Shown here: positions 58,490-64,000 of the stretch, in pieces | Layout: each line of letters opens with the position of its first letter | How positions within the stretch are numbered: the stretch's first letter is position 1 | Origin: Halieaceae bacterium | GTDB taxonomy: Bacteria > Pseudomonadota > Gammaproteobacteria > Pseudomonadales > Halieaceae | Length of the DNA: 64,000 nucleotides | Direction: 5' to 3' | Assembly (NCBI GenBank): GCA_902547755.1 | Contig: CACCPA010000008.1 | Location: forward strand, 1-64,000 | The notes under the pieces: model-generated | Databases searched by the model: none | What the model was told of the DNA's origin: nothing | What the model saw: only the letters and a program-made list of their open reading frames with translations | Translations under genes and position numbers: made by a program

Positions 58490-59148
58490 GTTCGATCTCC
58501 GAAAAGAGGATTTCGATTCTCATTTCGGGGCGCGGCTCCAACATGGAGGCTTTCCTAAAAGCTGAGCGCCGAGGCGTGCTGAGCGGACAGGTGGTGCGTG
58601 TGATTAGCAACCGTCCGGACGCAGCCGGCCTCGCAACCGCATCGGACGCAGGCGTAGCCACCACCGTTGTTGATCACACCTTGTATGAATCGAGGGGAGC
58701 CTTTGACGCAGCGCTTGCAGAGGCGGTCAAGCAAGACAATCCCGATGTGGTCGTTCTTGCCGGCTTCATGCGCATCCTCACGCCGGTATTCATCGATGCC
58801 TTTGTGGGGAAACTAGTGAACGTTCACCCATCTCTGTTGCCTAACTACCCAGGACTGAACACGCATCAGCGCGCCATCGATAATAGTGACAGGGAAGCAG
58901 GAGCAACAGTGCATTACGTCACCAACGAAATCGACGGGGGACCACCCATTTTGCAGGTCAGCGTACCGATCGAGTCTGGTGATGATTCAGACTCACTTGC
59001 CGCTCGAATATTGGACTTCGAGCACGTTATTTTCCCCGAAGCGGTCAATTGGCATCTACAAGGTCGGTTAGTCCACGAGGCAGACGGCGCCTATCTAGAC
59101 GGCAAAAAGTTGCCCCCGACCGGCTCGCTCTGGGAATGGCAGGCATGA
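58486..59148 (+). CDS. purN: Phosphoribosylglycinamide formyltransferase
   Basis: A 220-residue enzyme transferring a formyl group to [22 protein letters not shown] is the start of the fold; the catalytic Asn and His are in [15 protein letters not shown], and the Asp in [13 protein letters not shown]. The start is a TTG at 58486 overlapping the purM stop (TTGA); no ATG or GTG lies between it and the conserved core. Confidence 0.97.
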   Translation: MSSISEKRISILISGRGSNMEAFLKAERRGVLSGQVVRVISNRPDAAGLATASDAGVATTVVDHTLYESRGAFDAALAEAVKQDNPDVVVLAGFMRILTPVFIDAFVGKLVNVHPSLLPNYPGLNTHQRAIDNSDREAGATVHYVTNEIDGGPPILQVSVPIESGDDSDSLAARILDFEHVIFPEAVNWHLQGRLVHEADGAYLDGKKLPPTGSLWEWQA

Positions 59149-59915
59149 GATCGCGGTTATTCCCTACCACCGTAGCAGGGCACGTCGCAGGTCTTTTTTT
59201 ATGTTGTCTCGTCAATGGCCTGGCTTGGGCCAAGGAAGCTAATTTCTCAGAGACGCCGGCGGATAAGACGCAGGCCGTATCGTCGCTACGAACCTTCGAT
59301 GCACTTTATAAAACATCAGCCCTCGGAATGACCCTCGACCTGAAACGATCGCTGACTCAGGCGGGTGACACCTACACACTGAGCAGCCGCGGCAAAAACA
59401 TGCTGATCAATATGAACGAATCTGCCGATTTTCGAATCGTTGACGGCGCAATTGAGGGCATTCGCTTCGACTCTAAAGTCAAATCACTCAAAACGAACAA
59501 ACGCGCTGTTCGCTTCGATCAGTCGGCTGGGGTTATCGATAGCATGAAGCGCGGCGACTGGACGCAGCATCCGTGGGAGCCCGGCGTCTTGGACCGTTTT
59601 TCACAGCAGCAACAGCTCCGCCTGACGCTACTTGGTGAGGAAGAACCGCCAGAGACGTTGGAATTTAGGGTGGTTGACGGCCCCAAAGTGAGCGACAAAC
59701 GCTGGCAACGACTGCCCGATGAAGTAATCGAAACACCCTTAGGTCAAATCAACACAGTCAAATACCGAGCGGTTCACACCAACCCCGACAAGCGAGCTTC
59801 AGAAATATGGCTTGCACCCGAGCTTGATTACCTGATGGTCAAGACCATTCATGTCGAGCGATCTTCAACGGTGAAGGTGACGATTAAGTCTCTAAACTGG
59901 CTGGACGGCGCGTAA
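59145..59915 (+). CDS. DUF3108 domain protein, exported
   Basis: A 256-residue protein with a signal peptide (HVAGLFLCCLVNGLAWA) and a beta-rich mature part (FDALYKTSALGMTLDLKRSL; IWLAPELDYLMVKTIHV) typical of DUF3108. The ATG at 59145 overlaps the purN stop (ATGA) and starts a proper signal peptide, so the longer frame from 59049 is rejected. Function unknown; the purM-purN-DUF3108 order is conserved. Confidence 0.88.
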   Translation: MRSRLFPTTVAGHVAGLFLCCLVNGLAWAKEANFSETPADKTQAVSSLRTFDALYKTSALGMTLDLKRSLTQAGDTYTLSSRGKNMLINMNESADFRIVDGAIEGIRFDSKVKSLKTNKRAVRFDQSAGVIDSMKRGDWTQHPWEPGVLDRFSQQQQLRLTLLGEEEPPETLEFRVVDGPKVSDKRWQRLPDEVIETPLGQINTVKYRAVHTNPDKRASEIWLAPELDYLMVKTIHVERSSTVKVTIKSLNWLDGA

Positions 59916-59962
59916 GTATCCGCGGAGCTTTCTATAAAAACTCGCTGTAGACGCCCGTTATC

Positions 59963-60529
59963 CTAGGTCTTTGGCAAGGTAACGCCCGTTTGTGCCTGGT
60001 ACTTACCACCGCGATCGGCATAGCTAGTCTCACAAACCTCATCGGATTCGAAGAACAACATTTGAGCAACGCCTTCGTTGGCGTAGATCTTCGCTGGCAG
60101 TGTTGTGGTGTTCGAAAACTCGAGCGTCACATGGCCTTCCCACTCGGGCTCAAGCGGTGTGACGTTAACGATGATGCCGCAGCGCGCGTAGGTGGACTTG
60201 CCGAGACAAACCGTCAACACATTTCGTGGAATGCGAAAGTATTCAACGGTCCGCGCCAAAGCGAATGAGTTGGGTGGTATCACGCAAACATCACTTTCAA
60301 CGTCAACAAACGAATCGTTATCAAACGCCTTGGGATCAACCGTTGCCGAATTGATATTCGTGAAGACCTTGAACTCGCGCGAGCATCGGACATCGTAGCC
60401 GTAACTTGATGTCCCGTAAGAGATCAACTTCTCCCCGTGTTTGTGCCGGACCTGCCCTGCCTCATACGGCTCGATCATTTTATGTTGCTCCGCCATACGA
60501 CGAATCCAGAGGTCTGATTTGATGCTCAC
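59963..60529 (-). CDS. dcd: dCTP deaminase
   Basis: A 188-residue trimeric enzyme converting dCTP to dUTP for dTMP synthesis. [16 protein letters not shown] and the catalytic segment [20 protein letters not shown] (Glu) are present, along with the C-terminal [12 protein letters not shown]. It lies 30 bases after the mrp gene. Confidence 0.96.
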   Translation of the reverse strand: MSIKSDLWIRRMAEQHKMIEPYEAGQVRHKHGEKLISYGTSSYGYDVRCSREFKVFTNINSATVDPKAFDNDSFVDVESDVCVIPPNSFALARTVEYFRIPRNVLTVCLGKSTYARCGIIVNVTPLEPEWEGHVTLEFSNTTTLPAKIYANEGVAQMLFFESDEVCETSYADRGGKYQAQTGVTLPKT

Positions 60530-60559
60530 ATTTGCTCCTAAATCGCTTTTTCTAACGAC

Positions 60560-61375
60560 CTACTCAGTCATACTAATTGTGGGGGCTCTCGGCGCCTCGC
60601 TCCCGCTCAGCGTCGCCATAACAGCTGCTGCTGCTTCACGATACGCAGCTGCGACCGAACCGTCCTTATCGACCGCGGATATCGGCGCTCCGGCGTCACT
60701 GGTTTCCCGAATAACACGCGACAAGGGAATATTCGCAAGAATCGGTGCTTCGTATTCATTTGCCAAAGTTTGGCCACCATCACTGCCAAAAACAGGGTCT
60801 TCATGGCCGCAGTTACTGCAAGTATGGATCGCCATATTTTGGACCATACCGACGATCGGCACCGACACTTTCTGAAACATCTCGATCGCTCGGCGCGCAT
60901 CAATGAGGGCTATGTCCTGTGGCGTGGTCACAACAACTGCACCGGCCAGACGAGTTCGCTGAGAGAGCGTTAGCTGGATATCGCCCGTACCCGGTGGCAT
61001 ATCGACAAACAAGACATCGAGCTCACCCCAGCGCGTCGACTCAATCATCTGCTGTAACGCACCACTCGCCATCGGTCCGCGCCACACCATGGGTGTTTTT
61101 TCTCTGGTGAGAAATGCCATCGACATGGCACTGACACCATGCGCCTCAATGGGGATAAAAAATTTTTCTTCGATAACGTCGGGCATGACACCGTCGGCAA
61201 TGCCCAGTAGGCGCGCCTGACTCGGGCCATAGATGTCCGCATCGAGGAGACCTACCTGGTAACCAAGCTGAGCTGCAGCCACAGCGAGGTTCGCTGAGAC
61301 AGTCGATTTGCCGACACCGCCCTTACCAGAAGCGACCGCGACGATGTATTTGACTGCGCCTACGCCTTGACTCAC
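60560..61375 (-). CDS. Mrp/ApbC-type Fe-S carrier ATPase
   Basis: A 271-residue P-loop protein of the Mrp/NBP35 family. The deviant Walker A is ASGKGGVGKSTVSANLA and the Fe-S CxxC is HTCSNCGHED. It is shorter than E. coli Mrp (369) because the N-terminal MIP18/DUF59 domain is absent; upstream sequence does not encode it. It is expected to carry 4Fe-4S clusters to apoproteins. Divergent from metG. Confidence 0.93.
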   Translation of the reverse strand: MSQGVGAVKYIVAVASGKGGVGKSTVSANLAVAAAQLGYQVGLLDADIYGPSQARLLGIADGVMPDVIEEKFFIPIEAHGVSAMSMAFLTREKTPMVWRGPMASGALQQMIESTRWGELDVLFVDMPPGTGDIQLTLSQRTRLAGAVVVTTPQDIALIDARRAIEMFQKVSVPIVGMVQNMAIHTCSNCGHEDPVFGSDGGQTLANEYEAPILANIPLSRVIRETSDAGAPISAVDKDGSVAAAYREAAAAVMATLSGSEAPRAPTISMTE

Positions 61376-61517
61376 TGCTATTCCCCGCCGAAAAGCGGCG
61401 AGTATATCTCAGCCTTCCGCCGACAGGGACACAAGACAGTTAACCAGACCAACCTTGGTACTGAAAAGACTGTGAACAAATGACAAGCGCTGTTCCGGCA
61501 TGACGGGGGAAGCTACA

Positions 61518-63188
61518 ATGGCGCCCGATTCATCATCGGACCCCCGTTTTATGTCGTCGCGCAAGATTTTGGTTACCTCAGCACTACCCTATGCAAACGC
61601 TCCATTGCACTTGGGGCATATGCTCGAGCAGGTACAAACCGATATATGGGTCCGTTTTCAGCGCTCGCGAGGCCATCATTGCCGATACGTCTGCGCCGAT
61701 GACGCGCATGGCACGGCGATCATGTTGTCGGCTGAAAAACAGGGCGTAGCACCCGAGACTCATATTGCCAATATCAAGGCACTGCACGAGGCCGACTCAG
61801 CGGGATTCCATATCTCATTTGACAATTATCACTCGACGCATTCGCCTGAAAACCAAGCTTGGTCGGAGACCATTTTCAAACAGCTTGAGGCCAATGATCA
61901 CATCGCGATCCGCAGTGTGGTGCAAGCCTTCGACGAAGCCAAGGGGTTGTTTCTGGCTGACCGATTTATCAAAGGCACCTGTCCCAAATGCAAAACACCC
62001 GATCAGTACGGCGATAACTGTGAGGCCTGCGGCGCCACGTACGCACCAACTGACGTGATCGATCCTGTCTCAGCGCTTTCTGGGACAACGCCGGTAGAGA
62101 AAGCGTCTGATCACCTGTTTTTCCAGTTGAGCCAATTTCAAGATCTACTCGCTGATTGGGTAAGTGGAGACCAGCTGCAAACACCCATCGCGAACAAGCT
62201 TCGAGAGTGGATTGATGCAGGTCTGCAGGATTGGGACATATCACGCGACGCGCCCTATTTTGGCTTCGAGATTCCCGGTCACCCGGAGAAATATTTTTAT
62301 GTCTGGCTCGATGCACCCATTGGGTACATTGCCAGCCACCAGAATCTCTGCGACCGCACCGGTGAGGACTTCGATAGCTATTGGCAGCCAGGCGGTGACA
62401 CCGAGCTCTACCATTTCATTGGCAAAGACATCATCAACTTCCATGGTCTGTTCTGGCCAGCCATGCTCGCAAGCGCAGGACTTCGGCAGCCTTCAGCAGT
62501 ATTCGCACATGGATTCCTGACGGTAGATGGCACAAAGATGTCGAAGAGCCGTGGCACCTTCATCATGGCCTCGACGTATCTAGAGCATCTGGATGCTGAG
62601 TACCTACGGTATTACTTTGCGGCAAAGCTGAGCTCCAGCGTCGATGACATGGATCTCAGTCTCGAAGATTTTGTTCAGCGAGTGAACTCTGACCTCGTCG
62701 GGAAGGTAGTCAACATTGCCAGCCGATGTGCTGGCTTCTTGCGCAAGCGATTCGATAATCAACTCAGTGATACCTGCAGCGAATCCGAGCTCCTAGGAGA
62801 CCTGATTGCCGCGGGTGACAAGATTGCCAGTCTCTACGAAGCCCGAGACTTCCAGCGTGCCATGCGCGAAGTCATTGCCGTTGCCGATCGCGCTAACCAG
62901 TTCATCGATGATAAAAAGCCATGGGTCATGGCAAAGGAAGAGGGACGAGAACAAGACGTTCAAGACGCCTGTTCCGTGGGCATCAACTGTTTTCGAGTAC
63001 TAATGACTTATTTGAAGCCAGTACTGCCTGTGATGGCAGAGAAAAGCGAGGCGTTTTTGGGTCTGTCACTTGACTGGACGGAGCTAAATGCACCTCTCGA
63101 AGGTCACACGATCAACAATTTTTCACCGCTCATTCAGCGAATTGACCCAGATGCGGTTGCTGCGATGGTCGAGGCAAGTGAAGCGTAA
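61518..63188 (+). CDS. metG: Methionyl-tRNA synthetase without C-terminal tRNA-binding domain
   Basis: A 556-residue class Ia synthetase. [16 protein letters not shown] is the HIGH region; the zinc knuckles [18 protein letters not shown] follow; the KMSKS loop is [12 protein letters not shown]. The anticodon-binding helical domain is complete, but the C-terminal Trbp111-like domain of the 677-residue E. coli form is missing. The ATG at 61518 follows GGGGGAAG; an ATG at 61551 ([12 protein letters not shown]) is the alternative, without a ribosome site. It is followed after 90 bases by rnfA. Confidence 0.95.
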   Translation: MAPDSSSDPRFMSSRKILVTSALPYANAPLHLGHMLEQVQTDIWVRFQRSRGHHCRYVCADDAHGTAIMLSAEKQGVAPETHIANIKALHEADSAGFHISFDNYHSTHSPENQAWSETIFKQLEANDHIAIRSVVQAFDEAKGLFLADRFIKGTCPKCKTPDQYGDNCEACGATYAPTDVIDPVSALSGTTPVEKASDHLFFQLSQFQDLLADWVSGDQLQTPIANKLREWIDAGLQDWDISRDAPYFGFEIPGHPEKYFYVWLDAPIGYIASHQNLCDRTGEDFDSYWQPGGDTELYHFIGKDIINFHGLFWPAMLASAGLRQPSAVFAHGFLTVDGTKMSKSRGTFIMASTYLEHLDAEYLRYYFAAKLSSSVDDMDLSLEDFVQRVNSDLVGKVVNIASRCAGFLRKRFDNQLSDTCSESELLGDLIAAGDKIASLYEARDFQRAMREVIAVADRANQFIDDKKPWVMAKEEGREQDVQDACSVGINCFRVLMTYLKPVLPVMAEKSEAFLGLSLDWTELNAPLEGHTINNFSPLIQRIDPDAVAAMVEASEA

Positions 63189-63278
63189 GACAATCTTTCC
63201 ACACTGTCAGATTGCCTCGATATTCCTTACTATAGGGAACGGATGAATGAGACAGGCAAAAAAGCCTGCAGGAGCAAC

Positions 63279-63857
63279 ATGCTAGGGGACTTCGCGGTAC
63301 TGCTAATCGCCGCCGTACTGGTCAATAATTTTGTTTTAGTTCAGTTCCTGGGCCTCTGCCCATTTATGGGTGTGTCTAACAAACTGGACACAGCCATAGG
63401 CATGTCCGCGGCTACGACTTTCGTATTAACGCTCGCTTCTGTATGTAGCTTCCTAACGTATCGCTACTTGCTTGAGCCACTTGATTTAACCTACCTACGC
63501 ACACTTTCATTCATCCTTGTGATTGCCGTCGTTGTGCAGTTCACGGAAATGGTTGTTCGAAAAACAAGTCCGCTACTGCATCGCGTACTCGGCGTATATT
63601 TGCCGCTTATAACAACCAACTGCGCCGTATTGGGCGTGGCACTCCTCAACATCAACCAAGCGCACAACTTCATGGAAAGTCTTATCTATGGACTGGGCGC
63701 TGCACTGGGCTTTTCCCTGGTACTCGTATTGTTCGCGGCTATGCGCGAGCGACTCGTGGTAGCTGACGTACCAGAGCCATTCCAGGGCGCAGCGATCGGT
63801 ATGATCACGGCGGGACTGGCATCGCTCGCCTTCATGGGCTTCGCGGGACTTGTGTGA
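63279..63857 (+). CDS. rnfA: Electron transport complex subunit RnfA/RsxA
   Basis: A 192-residue inner-membrane subunit of the Rnf ion-translocating ferredoxin:NAD oxidoreductase (Rsx in E. coli). Six hydrophobic segments; [20 protein letters not shown] and [13 protein letters not shown] are hallmarks, including the Cys pair that holds an Fe-S cluster. The ATG at 63279 has GGAG 6 bases upstream and the conserved start; the longer frame from 63243 is rejected. Its stop overlaps the rnfB start (TGATG). Confidence 0.95.
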   Translation: MLGDFAVLLIAAVLVNNFVLVQFLGLCPFMGVSNKLDTAIGMSAATTFVLTLASVCSFLTYRYLLEPLDLTYLRTLSFILVIAVVVQFTEMVVRKTSPLLHRVLGVYLPLITTNCAVLGVALLNINQAHNFMESLIYGLGAALGFSLVLVLFAAMRERLVVADVPEPFQGAAIGMITAGLASLAFMGFAGLV

Positions 63858-64000
63858 TGCTCGAGGTCATCGTTGGCAATCCTATTCTTCTCGCTCTGGC
63901 TGCGCTGGTGGGCATGGCCATTTCGTTTGGTGCCTTGCTCGGATTCGCTGCCGTTCGCTTCGAGGTGGAAGGCAACCCGCTCTCTGATCAAATCAATGCC
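63857..64000 (+). CDS. rnfB: Electron transport complex subunit RnfB/RsxB, 5' part
   Basis: The first 48 codons are inside the window, cut by its right end. A hydrophobic N-terminal segment (LLALAALVGMAISFGALLG) is followed by FEVEGNPLSDQINA, the conserved lead-in to the RnfB cluster-binding domain. The ATG overlaps the rnfA stop, so the two are co-translated. Confidence 0.9.
   Translation, partial: MLEVIVGNPILLALAALVGMAISFGALLGFAAVRFEVEGNPLSDQINA

Overview
The window looks like a chromosomal segment of a marine-type gammaproteobacterium. Gene content and order match Pseudomonadales/Cellvibrionales-like genomes: alaS-lysC-csrA, the lpxD-fabZ-lpxA-lpxB-rnhB-dnaE run, rpsB-tsf-pyrH-frr-uppS-cdsA-dxr-rseP-bamA-skp, glnD-dapC-nth-dapD-dapE, dapA-bamC, hda-perM-DUF2066/purM-purN-DUF3108, and rnfA-rnfB. 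A Halieaceae-like (OM60/NOR5) host is my guess from overall protein similarity; it was not tested.

Layout. (a) 1-3520 is accessory DNA: three small unknown genes, a large five-module treble-clef zinc-finger protein with a central Vsr-like nuclease domain, and one lone unknown gene. By eye it is more A/T-rich than the rest. (b) 3521-4900 is a damaged junction. The 5' half of a tRNA-Ser(GCU) ends exactly at the 3' end of its anticodon loop. Next to it lie a TauD-like dioxygenase gene with two in-frame amber codons and csrA with an amber at codon 10. In related bacteria csrA is followed directly by tRNA-Ser(GCU), so this is the native tRNA site, broken by an integrative element. (c) 4924-14931 holds lysC, alaS, a HIT/Trm112-like/M23 peptidase cluster, greB, gcvP, DUF1244 and an unusual Nudix lipoprotein. 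(d) 14932-32879 is one long minus-strand run for DNA replication, lipid A, outer-membrane assembly, isoprenoid and phospholipid precursors, and translation factors. It includes a terminator between rpsB and tsf. (e) 33117-40991 is a plus-strand run: map, glnD, dapC, nth, an ArsC/Spx-like gene, dapD and dapE. (f) 41009-52899 is mixed: rsmJ, a divergent class III cyclase-like protein, an LRR lipoprotein, an acyltransferase, an MBL hydrolase, bamC, dapA, DUF3806, Nudix, sppA, DUF2069, wrbA, a thioredoxin-like lipoprotein and a QueD-like protein without its catalytic Cys and His. (g) 53046-64000 has an SDR, a YhhQ-type transporter, hda, perM, DUF2066, purM, purN, DUF3108, dcd, mrp, a short metG, rnfA and the start of rnfB.

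Most of the window is ordinary core genome. The points of most interest are the tRNA-Ser break with the adjacent decayed csrA and tauD-like genes, the zinc-finger/nuclease protein in the island, the QueD-like/SDR/transporter neighbourhood, the cyclase-like protein and the lipoprotein Nudix.
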